From: Streptomyces ardesiacus
Lineage (GTDB): Bacteria > Actinomycetota > Actinomycetes > Streptomycetales > Streptomycetaceae
NCBI RefSeq assembly: GCF_003112575.1
Contig: NZ_BEWC01000005.1
Coordinates: 496,001 to 560,000, forward strand
Direction of reading: 5' to 3'
Length of the DNA: 64,000 nt
The notes under the pieces are model-generated. The model made no database searches. It was not told where the DNA came from and saw nothing but the letters and a program-made list of their open reading frames with translations. Positions within the stretch are counted from its first letter, which is position 1; every line of letters starts with the position of its first letter. A program made the translations under genes and the position numbers. Positions 44,412-52,260 of the stretch are shown one piece after another.

Positions 44412-44870
44412 TCACCGAACGCGGCTGTTCAGCCACGGAGTGAGCAGGATCATCGGCACGTACTCCCGGTGGGTGCGGTCGCCGGGCAGCGGAACGATCA
44501 GCTGGTACCCGGGCGGGAAGCGGCGCCCCTTGACGAAGGCGCGGTTGCCGAAGACGGAGCGCAGGAACGCGGGCACCTCGTCGCGTGGGATGTCCGGGAA
44601 CTCCACGTTCTCCACGGTGATCAGCGCATCGTCCTCCGGGAAGAGCCGGACGCTCACCCGGGGAACGCCGCCGAACTCGACGAATGCCTCGTGCGGGAGG
44701 GAACCGTCGGGATCGGTGGTCACTCCCACGCCCGCGGCGCTGCGACGGGAGGTCTGGTCGGCGCCGATGTCGTCGGTGACCTCGATCTCCAGCGCGAACT
44801 CCCCGGCGACGGCACGGAGGGCGTTGACGGCGGACTGGGTGGTGGGGAGGTGCTCCATGCCTTCGATCAT
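44412..44870 (-). CDS. Conserved hypothetical protein
   Basis: A 152-residue acidic protein of mixed alpha/beta character without membrane spans; segments include VSVRLFPEDDALITVENVEFPDIPRDEVPAFL and GRRFPPGYQLIVPLPGDRTHREYVPMILL. I do not recognise a family. Start ATG at 44870 (MIEGMEH); an internal ATG at 44858 is also possible. It is 6 bp after kptA on the same strand, suggesting co-transcription. Confidence 0.65.
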   Translation of the reverse strand: MIEGMEHLPTTQSAVNALRAVAGEFALEIEVTDDIGADQTSRRSAAGVGVTTDPDGSLPHEAFVEFGGVPRVSVRLFPEDDALITVENVEFPDIPRDEVPAFLRSVFGNRAFVKGRRFPPGYQLIVPLPGDRTHREYVPMILLTPWLNSRVR

Positions 44871-44876
44871 GCGGGG

Positions 44877-45464
44877 TCAGCGCGGAGCGGGGAAACGCAG
44901 GTAGCGGGGTGGCACGGACTGCGTCAGCCAGACCCCGTTCGCGCTGACACGGAAGAGGTGCCCGTCGCGGTGCATGGCGGCGGCGTCCACGGCGAGCACG
45001 ACCGGCCAGCCGCGGCGCGCTCCGACCCTGGTCGCGGTGGCCCGGTCGGACGAGAGGTGGACGTCGTGTCGGTTCATGGGACGCAGCCCCTCGGCGCGGA
45101 TGCCTTCCAGATGCCGGGACACGGTCCCGTGATAGAGGTACGGCGGCGGGGACGCCGGAGGCAGGCCGAGGTCCACGTCGATGCTGTGGCCCTGGCTGGC
45201 GCGGATGCGGGTGCCCTCCACGGCGAAACGCCGCTTGTCGTTGGTCGCGACCACGTGGTCGAGCTCTTCGCGGGTGAAGCGGAAGCCGTGCGCGGCCGCA
45301 GCGGAGATCAGCGCGTCGATCTCCACCCAGCCGCCCTCGTCGAGCGTGAGCCCGATCCTTGCGGGCTGGTGGCGCAGGTGCTTCGACAGGTACTTGGACA
45401 CCTTCACCGTGCGTCTGCCGTCGTGCGCGTCTCCGTGTCCGTCGTCCGTGTGGTCCTGTTGCAT
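44877..45464 (-). CDS. kptA: RNA 2'-phosphotransferase, KptA/Tpt1 family
   Basis: A 195-residue Tpt1-family protein. Motifs: SKYLSKHLRHQP at the N-terminus, RASQGHSI (catalytic loop), YLYHGT, and NRHDVHLSSD. The family moves an internal RNA 2'-phosphate to NAD+. In fungi this completes tRNA splicing; in bacteria, which lack that splicing, the physiological substrate is unclear. ATG at 45464, after a 17-residue charged extension preceding the core domain. Confidence 0.9.
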   Translation of the reverse strand: MQQDHTDDGHGDAHDGRRTVKVSKYLSKHLRHQPARIGLTLDEGGWVEIDALISAAAAHGFRFTREELDHVVATNDKRRFAVEGTRIRASQGHSIDVDLGLPPASPPPYLYHGTVSRHLEGIRAEGLRPMNRHDVHLSSDRATATRVGARRGWPVVLAVDAAAMHRDGHLFRVSANGVWLTQSVPPRYLRFPAPR

Positions 45465-45541
45465 GGCACCAGCCTGCCTGGTGAGACGCGCCTCACGCGA
45501 AGAGATTTCGCCGACGAGGTTTGATCCACAGTCAAGTCCAG

Positions 45542-45550
45542 TTATCCACA
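45542..45550. promoter_or_regulatory. DnaA-box-like site TTATCCACA
   Basis: A perfect DnaA box TTATCCACA in the gap between kptA and the hydrolase-SDR gene, near the 3' end of the latter. Single, with no second copy within 100 bp. Confidence 0.5.
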
Positions 45551-45575
45551 GGCTGGTTGGGTCCTTCTGTGGAAA

Positions 45576-47333
45576 CTAAAGAGGCGGCTCGACCCGGGCG
45601 AGACGCCTCAGCATCCGTGGTGCGAAGCGGGACATGAGGTGGGCTCCCCGCGCTTCCGGAGTCACCGGGACCACGGCCCTGTTGTGCACGACCGCCTCCA
45701 GGACGGCGTCGGCCACCTTCTCCGGCGGGTAGTTGCGCCTTCCGTACAGCCGGGCGGCGCGCTGCCGGCGCCGCTTCTCCTCCTCCGCGTCCACGCCCGC
45801 GAAGTGCGCCGTGGATGTGATGCCGGTGTTGACCAGGCCGGGGCAGATCGCTGTGACGCCGATCCCCTGACCGGCCAGCTCGGCCCTGAGGCACTCGCTC
45901 AGCATCAGCACCGCCGCTTTGGAGGTTCCGTAGGCGGGCAGCGCCCGGGAGGGCTGGAAGGCCGCCGCCGACGCGGTGTTGACGATGTGCCCGCCCTGCC
46001 CGCGTTCGGTCATCTGCCGGCCGAACAGACGGCAACCGTGGATCACGCCCCACAGGTTGACGTCGAGGACCTGCTTCCAGTCCTCCGGCGTGGTGTCGAA
46101 GAAGGAGCCCGACAGGCCGATCCCGGCGTTGTTCACGAGCACGTCCACCACGCCGTACTCGGCGGCGACCCTGGCGGCCAGCCGCTCCATGGCCTGCGCG
46201 TCGGAGACGTCCACGGCCTCGGCCCAGGCGGCCGGCGCGCCGACCAGCCGGGAGAGCTCCGCGGTCCGGGCGGCGGCCTCGGCGTCCCGGTCGACCGCCA
46301 CGACGCGCGCGCCCGCCTCGGCGAAGGCGAACGCCGTGGCCCGGCCGATGCCGTTGCCCGCGCCGGTCACCAGAACCAGTTGCCCGGCGAAGCGGTCGGC
46401 GTACTTCCCGTTCGCCGAGGTCTCCGAGCGGCCGTCCTCGACGGCGGTGACGAATTCCGTGATCCAGTCCGCCAGCCGGTCCGGCCGGGTGCGCGGCACC
46501 CAGTGCTGCGCGGGCAGCGTGCGCCGCGTGAGCCGTGGCGCCCACAGCTCGAGCCCGTCGTAGAGCCGCTCCGACAGAAACGCGTCGCCGAGCGGCGTGA
46601 CGAGCTGCACGGGCACGTGCGCGTAGGCGTCCTCGCGGGGCCTGCGCAGCCGGGGCCGGACGTTGTCCCGGTACAGCCACGCCCCGTGGGCCGCGTCCGA
46701 CGGCAGGGAAGCGGTCGGGTAGTCGCCGGCGGGCACCTTCTCCACGCGCTCCAGGATGCCCGGCCAGCGCTTGCCGAGGGGACCGCGCCAGGCCAGTTCG
46801 GGAAGGGCCGGCGTGTGCAGCAGGTAGACGTACCAGGACTTGGCGCCCTGGCCGAGGAGCTGCCCGACCCGGCGCGGGGTGGGACGCCTGAGGCGCTTGT
46901 TGATCCAGTGGCCGAAGTGGTCCAGGGAGGGGCCGGACATCGAGGTGAAGGAGGCGATACGGCCCTCGGTGCGCTTGACCGTGACGAACTCCCAGGACTG
47001 GACCGAGCCCCAGTCGTGGCCCACCAGGTGCACCGGACGGTCCGGGCTGACCGCGTCGGCCACGGCCAGAAAGTCGTCCGTCAGCTTCTCCAGCGTGAAC
47101 CCGCCCCGCAGCGGACTCGGCGCGGTGGACCGGCCGTGGCCGCGGACGTCGTAGAGGACCACGTGGAACCGGCCGGCCAGGCGGGCGGCGACCTCGGACC
47201 AGACCTCCTTGCTGTCCGGGTAGCCGTGCACCAGGACCACCGTGGGCCGTTGCGGGTTGCCCAGTTCCACGACGCACAGATCGACCCCGCCCGAGCGCAC
47301 CCAGCGCTCCCGCGCTCCGTCCAGCACCGTCAT
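45576..47333 (-). CDS. Alpha/beta hydrolase - short-chain dehydrogenase fusion
   Basis: A 585-residue two-domain protein. The N-terminal domain has the epoxide-hydrolase-like nucleophile motif VGHDWGS (D107) and VLVHGYPDSKEVW. From about residue 315 an SDR domain begins with TGAGNGIGRATAF, then NNAGIG and the active-site YGTSK. The C-terminus ends in a tail with LMSRFAPRMLRRLARVEPPL. Similar fusions occur in mycobacteria and streptomycetes; the combined reaction is unknown. ATG 47333 with GGAGGA upstream. Confidence 0.85.
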   Translation of the reverse strand: MTVLDGARERWVRSGGVDLCVVELGNPQRPTVVLVHGYPDSKEVWSEVAARLAGRFHVVLYDVRGHGRSTAPSPLRGGFTLEKLTDDFLAVADAVSPDRPVHLVGHDWGSVQSWEFVTVKRTEGRIASFTSMSGPSLDHFGHWINKRLRRPTPRRVGQLLGQGAKSWYVYLLHTPALPELAWRGPLGKRWPGILERVEKVPAGDYPTASLPSDAAHGAWLYRDNVRPRLRRPREDAYAHVPVQLVTPLGDAFLSERLYDGLELWAPRLTRRTLPAQHWVPRTRPDRLADWITEFVTAVEDGRSETSANGKYADRFAGQLVLVTGAGNGIGRATAFAFAEAGARVVAVDRDAEAAARTAELSRLVGAPAAWAEAVDVSDAQAMERLAARVAAEYGVVDVLVNNAGIGLSGSFFDTTPEDWKQVLDVNLWGVIHGCRLFGRQMTERGQGGHIVNTASAAAFQPSRALPAYGTSKAAVLMLSECLRAELAGQGIGVTAICPGLVNTGITSTAHFAGVDAEEEKRRRQRAARLYGRRNYPPEKVADAVLEAVVHNRAVVPVTPEARGAHLMSRFAPRMLRRLARVEPPL

Positions 47334-47606
47334 TCCTCCTCCGCCCGGCGCCGCTCGTGCGGCAGCCCGTCGTCCAGCCTGAAGGCGCTTCCCCTGCTAC
47401 TCGTCCGTAACGTGACGCCGCCGAATCTCCCAGTTGTTAGACCCATCGTCAATAGGGAGGCGCGCAGGGCGACGTGAGCGGGCCCGAGAGCCGTGCCGTG
47501 GCTCTCAGGTACGGCATCCCCTACGGGCGCGTACTACTCGAGTCTGAGGCGAAGACGGCTCTGCGGTCTGACGACCGCGGTGGCGCCCGTCACTACTGTC
47601 GTGGAT
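47334..47606. promoter_or_regulatory. Divergent promoter region, hydrolase-SDR gene to ABC operon
   Basis: 273 bp non-coding. TACTGT (47594-47599) lies about seven bases before the ABC gene GTG start, consistent with a leaderless transcript. A possible -35 TCTGAC is 21 bp upstream of it, which is too far for a normal spacer. Confidence 0.4.
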
Positions 47607-48575
47607 GTGACTGTGATCGCGACCGAAAGCCTGAGCAAGCGGTTCCCCCGGGTGACCGCGCTCGACCGGCTGTCCGTGGACGTCGGACCCGGTGTGACCG
47701 GACTCGTCGGGGCCAACGGCGCCGGCAAGTCCACCCTGATCAAGATCCTGCTGGGTCTGTCCCCCGCCACCGAGGGCCGGGCCGAAGTGCTCGGACTCGA
47801 TGTCGCCACCAAGGGCCCCGAGATCCGCGAGCGGGTCGGCTACATGCCGGAACACGACTGCCTGCCACCCGACGTCTCGGCCACCGAGTTCGTCGTCCAC
47901 ATGGCGCGCATGTCCGGCCTGCCGCCCACCGCCGCCCGCGAGCGCACGGCCGACACCCTGCGCCACGTCGGCCTCTACGAGGAGCGCTACCGCCCCATCG
48001 GCGGCTACTCGACGGGCATGAAGCAGCGCGTGAAGCTCGCCCAGGCCCTCGTCCACGACCCCCAGCTGGTCTTCCTCGACGAGCCGACCAACGGCCTCGA
48101 CCCGGTCGGCCGCGACGAGATGCTCGGCCTCATCCGGCGCATCCACACGGACTTCGGCATCTCGGTCCTGGTCACCTCCCACCTGCTGGGCGAACTGGAA
48201 CGCACCTGCGACCACGTCGTCGTCGTGGACGGCGGCAAGCTGCTGCGCTCCAGCTCCACCACGGACTTCACCCAGACCACCACGACCCTCGCGATCGAGG
48301 TCACCGACACCGACGAACACCCCGACGGCACCCGCGCGGTGCGCGACGCGCTGGACGCGCGCGGGGTGAGCGTCCAGGACGGCAGCGGCCTGCCCGGTGC
48401 CGGCCACGTCCTGCTGCTCACCGCGGCGGGCGAGGAGACCTACGACCTCGTCCGGGACGTCATAGCCGACCTCGGCCTCGGCCTGGTCCGCATGGAGCAG
48501 CGCCGGCACCACATCTCGGAGGTCTTCACCGACAGCGACGCAGAACGGAAGGAGGCGGTCGGCCATGGCGGTTGA
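47607..48575 (+). CDS. ABC transporter ATP-binding protein (CcmA/Nat type), first of operon
   Basis: A 322-residue ATPase. Walker A GANGAGKST, signature YSTGMKQRVKLAQAL, Walker B LVFLDEPTNGLDP, with a C-terminal extension of about 80 residues. It should drive the ABC-2 permease encoded next. GTG at 47607 lies seven bases after a TACTGT box with no ribosome-binding site, suggesting a leaderless mRNA; GTG at 47601 is also in frame. It overlaps the next gene by 11 bases. Confidence 0.87.
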   Translation: MTVIATESLSKRFPRVTALDRLSVDVGPGVTGLVGANGAGKSTLIKILLGLSPATEGRAEVLGLDVATKGPEIRERVGYMPEHDCLPPDVSATEFVVHMARMSGLPPTAARERTADTLRHVGLYEERYRPIGGYSTGMKQRVKLAQALVHDPQLVFLDEPTNGLDPVGRDEMLGLIRRIHTDFGISVLVTSHLLGELERTCDHVVVVDGGKLLRSSSTTDFTQTTTTLAIEVTDTDEHPDGTRAVRDALDARGVSVQDGSGLPGAGHVLLLTAAGEETYDLVRDVIADLGLGLVRMEQRRHHISEVFTDSDAERKEAVGHGG

Positions 48576-49473
48576 ACAGCCCGCAGCCACGGTCCCGGGT
48601 GACCAGACCCGCATCCACAACATCGGCTACCGCAGCTACGACGGCCCCCGCCTCGGCCGCGCCTACGCCCGCCGTTCGCTGTACTCGCAGTCCCTGCGCG
48701 GCGCCTACGGACTCGGCCGCTCGGTCAAGTCCAAGGTGCTGCCGATGCTGCTGTTCGTGGTGATGTGCCTCCCGGCGGCCATCATGGTCGCGGTCGCCGT
48801 CGCCACCAAGGCCAACGACCTGCCCCTGGACTACACGCGCTACGCGATCGTCCTGCAGGCCGTGATCAGCCTGTACGTCGCGTCCCAGGCCCCGCAGTCC
48901 GTCTCGCGCGACCTGCGCTTCAAGACCGTGCCGCTGTACTTCTCCCGGCCGATCGAGACCTCCGACTACGTCCGCGCCAAGTACGCGTCGCTGGCCTCGG
49001 CCCTCTTCATCCTCACCGCCGCGCCCCTGCTGGTGCTCTACGTGGGCGCACTGCTCGCCAAACTCGACTTCGCGGACCAGACCAAGGGGTTCGCCCAGGG
49101 GCTGGTCTCCGTGGCACTGCTCTCCCTGCTCTTCGCCGGCCTCGGCCTGGTCGTGGCCGCGGTCACCCCGCGCCGCGGCTTCGGCATCGCGGCCGTCATC
49201 GCCGTCCTGACCATCACCTACGGCGCGGTCTCCACGCTCCAGGCCATCGCGGACGTCCAGGGCAGCTCCGGAGCCGTCGCCTGGATAGGCCTGTTCTCGC
49301 CGATCACCCTCATCGACGGCGTGCAGTCCGCCTTCCTGGGCGCCACCTCGGCCTTCCCCGGCGGGGTCGGCCCGAGCAACGGTGAGGGCGCCGTCTACGT
49401 CCTCGTCACCCTCGGCCTGATCGCCGGCGCCTACGGCCTGCTGGTGCGCCGCTACAAGAAGGTGGGACTGTGA
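48565..49473 (+). CDS. ABC-2 type permease
   Basis: A 302-residue protein. An N-terminal cytoplasmic segment of about 55 residues is followed by six spans with an ABC-2 permease pattern (FKTVPLYFSRPIETSDYVRAKY between spans 2 and 3). It forms the membrane part for the preceding ATPase. The substrate is not predictable. Its start lies inside the end of the ATPase gene and its stop overlaps the next start by four bases, so all are translationally coupled. Confidence 0.85.
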   Translation: MAVEQPAATVPGDQTRIHNIGYRSYDGPRLGRAYARRSLYSQSLRGAYGLGRSVKSKVLPMLLFVVMCLPAAIMVAVAVATKANDLPLDYTRYAIVLQAVISLYVASQAPQSVSRDLRFKTVPLYFSRPIETSDYVRAKYASLASALFILTAAPLLVLYVGALLAKLDFADQTKGFAQGLVSVALLSLLFAGLGLVVAAVTPRRGFGIAAVIAVLTITYGAVSTLQAIADVQGSSGAVAWIGLFSPITLIDGVQSAFLGATSAFPGGVGPSNGEGAVYVLVTLGLIAGAYGLLVRRYKKVGL

Positions 49474-50381
49474 CCACGCTGAACATCGACCACGTCTCCC
49501 GCTGGTTCGGCAACGTGGTCGCCGTCAACGACATCACCATGACGATCGGCCCCGGTGTCACCGGCCTGCTCGGCCCCAACGGCGCGGGAAAGTCCACCCT
49601 CATCAACATGATGGGCGGCTTCCTCGCCCCCTCCACCGGCAGCGTCACCCTCGACGGGCAGCCGGTCTGGCGCAACGAGGACATCTACCAGCACATCGGC
49701 ATCGTCCCTGAGCGGGAGGCGATGTACGACTTCCTCACCGGCCGCGAGTTCGTCCTCGCCAACGCCGAACTGCACGGCCTGGGCGCCAAGGCGGCCGACG
49801 AGGCGCTCGCCACGGTCGAGATGGCCTATGCCCAGGACCGGAAGATCGCCACCTACTCCAAGGGCATGCGCCAGCGCGTGAAGATGGCCTCGGCCCTCGT
49901 CCACCAGCCGTCGCTGCTCCTGCTCGACGAGCCGTTCAACGGCATGGATCCGCGCCAGCGCATGCAGCTCATGGACCTGCTGCGGCGCATGGGCGACGAG
50001 GGCCGCACCGTGCTGTTCTCCTCGCACATCCTCGAAGAGGTCGAGCAGCTCGCCTGGCACATCGAGGTCATCGTCGCCGGACGCCACGCGGCCAGCGGCG
50101 ACTTCCGCAAGATCCGCCGCCTGATGACCGACCGGCCGCACCGCTACCTGGTGCGTTCCAGCGACGACCGGGCTCTCGCGGCAGCGCTGATCGCCGACCC
50201 GTCGACGTCCGGCATCGAGGTCGACCACGCCGAGGGCGCGTTGCGCATCCAGGCCGTCGACTTCGGCAGGTTCACGGCCCTGCTGCCCAAGGTCGCCCGC
50301 GACCACGGCATCCGACTCCTCACGGTCTCGCCCTCCGACGAGTCCCTCGAGTCCGTCTTCTCGTATCTCGTCGCGGCGTAG
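49470..50381 (+). CDS. ABC transporter ATP-binding protein, second of operon
   Basis: A 303-residue ATPase with Walker A GPNGAGKST, signature YSKGMRQRVKMASAL and Walker B LLLLDEPFNGMDP, and a C-terminal domain of about 80 residues. It resembles the first ATPase and probably pairs with the permease encoded next, or both ATPases form a heterodimer. Its GTG overlaps the upstream stop (GTGA). Confidence 0.87.
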   Translation: MTTLNIDHVSRWFGNVVAVNDITMTIGPGVTGLLGPNGAGKSTLINMMGGFLAPSTGSVTLDGQPVWRNEDIYQHIGIVPEREAMYDFLTGREFVLANAELHGLGAKAADEALATVEMAYAQDRKIATYSKGMRQRVKMASALVHQPSLLLLDEPFNGMDPRQRMQLMDLLRRMGDEGRTVLFSSHILEEVEQLAWHIEVIVAGRHAASGDFRKIRRLMTDRPHRYLVRSSDDRALAAALIADPSTSGIEVDHAEGALRIQAVDFGRFTALLPKVARDHGIRLLTVSPSDESLESVFSYLVAA

Positions 50382-50392
50382 GAGGCCGAAGA

Positions 50393-51112
50393 ATGTACGA
50401 CCCCACAGTCGCCCGGCTCACCTACCGGGCCCTGCTCGGCCGCCGCCGGGCCCTCATCCTCGGCGCGCTCCCCCTGCTGCTGCTCGTCATCGCCGTCGCG
50501 GTGCGGGCGCTGGCCGGGGCCGACGACCAGACCGCCGCGGACGTGCTGGGCGGCTTCGCCCTCGCCACCATGGTGCCGATCATCGGCGTCATCGCGGGCA
50601 CCGGCGCCATCGGCCCCGAGATCGACGACGGCTCGGTGGTCTACCTGCTGTCCAAGCCGATCAAGCGGCCGACGATCATCTTCACCAAGCTGATCGTCGC
50701 CATAGCCGTGACGATGGTCTTCTCCGCCGTGCCCACCCTCCTCGCCGGTCTGATCCTCAACGGCAACGGCCAGCAGGTGGCCGTCGCCTACACGATCGCC
50801 ACGCTGGTCGCCTCCATCGCCTACGCCGCGCTGTTCCTGCTGCTGGGCACCGTGTCCCGGCACGCGGTGGTCTTCGGGCTCGTCTACGCCCTGGTGTGGG
50901 AGGCCCTGTTCGGCTCGCTGGTGCCGGGGGCCCGCACGCTGAGCGTCCAGCAGTGGTCGCTGGCGGTGGCCGAGAAGGTCGCCGACGGGAACCTGGTGAC
51001 CTCGGACGTCGGCCTGCCCACCGCGACGGTGCTGCTCGTCGCGGTGACCGTGCTCGCCACCTGGTACGCCGGCCAGAAGCTGCGGTCCCTGACCCTCGCC
51101 GGGGAGGAGTGA
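50393..51112 (+). CDS. ABC-2 type permease, last of operon
   Basis: A 239-residue protein with six spans and the typical KPIKRPTIIFTKLIVAI loop. ATG at 50393, 11 bp after the second ATPase, preceded by AGGAGG. Two ATPase-permease pairs in one operon suggest one heteromeric exporter rather than two independent ones. The substrate is unknown. Confidence 0.85.
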   Translation: MYDPTVARLTYRALLGRRRALILGALPLLLLVIAVAVRALAGADDQTAADVLGGFALATMVPIIGVIAGTGAIGPEIDDGSVVYLLSKPIKRPTIIFTKLIVAIAVTMVFSAVPTLLAGLILNGNGQQVAVAYTIATLVASIAYAALFLLLGTVSRHAVVFGLVYALVWEALFGSLVPGARTLSVQQWSLAVAEKVADGNLVTSDVGLPTATVLLVAVTVLATWYAGQKLRSLTLAGEE

Positions 51113-51417
51113 GCGAGGCGCCCGGACCTGGGCACGGAGTCCGTGCCGGACACGGTGGCACGCGAGCCGTCGGTAACGCGGCCTACGTCCCCTTTTAATC
51201 GGTGGCGCCCGGCTTTCCGCCGGGGCACTGTGGGGGATGCACGAGGCCGGACGGCGTCGGCGCAACGGAAGGCCGCTTCGAGCACGCGGGATGCCCCGCG
51301 TGGGCCGACCGACGGGGACGCCGACGCTGTCCGGACCGTGCGGCAGGGTTCCGACGAGGTGCCGGCCCCCGAGCCGTCTTCCGATCCCGGGCCGGGACCC
51401 TGGGGCCGGGGCCCGGG
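51113..51417. other. 305-bp convergent gap, no gene seen
   Basis: Between the convergent ABC operon and HAD gene. Frames across it lack coherent third-position GC bias and family matches. GC inverted repeats near 51385-51415 (CCGGGCCGGGACC...GGCCGGGGCCCGG) could serve as a terminator. Confidence 0.45.
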
Positions 51418-52260
51418 TCAGGCCGACAGGCGCTCCAGCACCACCGCGATGCCGTCCTCGTCGTTGGAGGACGTCACCTCGTCGGCGACCGCCTTCAGCT
51501 CCTCGTGGGCGTTGGCCATGGCCACGCCCCGGGCCGCCCAGCCGAACATCGGGACGTCGTTGGGCATGTCGCCGAACGCGATGGTGTCCGCGGCCTTCAG
51601 TCCGAGCCGGCGTGCCGCCAGCGACAGGCCGGTGGCCTTGGACAGGCCGAGGGGGAGCAGTTCGACGACGCCCGCGCCGGCCATGGTCACCGTGACGAAG
51701 CCGCCGGCGGCCTGCCGGGCCACCTCGGCCAGTTCGTCGTCCGACAGGGTCGGGTGCTGGATGTAGATCTTGTTCAGCGGCGCCGACCACAGGTCCGAGG
51801 CGTCGGTGAAGGGCAGCGCGGGAAGGTCGCCCCCGACCTCGTACCCCGGGCCGACCAGGACGTCGCCGTCCAGACCGTCCCGGCTCGCCGCCAGGTACAG
51901 CGGGCCGGTCTCCGCCTCGATCTTGGCCAGTGCCACCCCGGCCAGTTGCCGGTCCAGGGTGACCGAGGTCAGCAGCCTGTGCTCCCCGGCGTGGTAGACC
52001 TGCGCGCCCTGGCCGCAGACGGCGAGCCCGTCGTAGCCGAGGTCGTCCAGGATGTGCCGGGTCCACGGCACCGCCCGCCCGGTGACCACGATGTGGGCCG
52101 CGCCCGCCGCGGTGGCGGCGGCGAGTGCGTCACGGGTGCGCCGCGAGATCGTGTCGTCGCCGCGCAGCAGCGTGCCGTCGAGGTCGGTCGCGATCAGCCG
52201 GTAGGGAAAGTCCCCGGCGGGGCCGGTGCCGGGGACCGCGGCGGTGCCGGTGTCGGTCAC
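51418..52260 (-). CDS. HAD hydrolase of the Cof/YbiV type, coupled to serS
   Basis: A 280-residue HAD phosphatase: motif I LIATDLDGTLL, motif II HIVVTGRA, and FGDMPNDVPMFGWAARGVAMANAHEEL. It is a close paralogue of the gene at 42.5-43.4 kb. Its GTG at 52260 overlaps the serS stop by four bases, so the two are translationally coupled. HAD genes next to serS are seen in streptomycetes; the substrate is unknown. Confidence 0.87.
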   Translation of the reverse strand: MTDTGTAAVPGTGPAGDFPYRLIATDLDGTLLRGDDTISRRTRDALAAATAAGAAHIVVTGRAVPWTRHILDDLGYDGLAVCGQGAQVYHAGEHRLLTSVTLDRQLAGVALAKIEAETGPLYLAASRDGLDGDVLVGPGYEVGGDLPALPFTDASDLWSAPLNKIYIQHPTLSDDELAEVARQAAGGFVTVTMAGAGVVELLPLGLSKATGLSLAARRLGLKAADTIAFGDMPNDVPMFGWAARGVAMANAHEELKAVADEVTSSNDEDGIAVVLERLSA

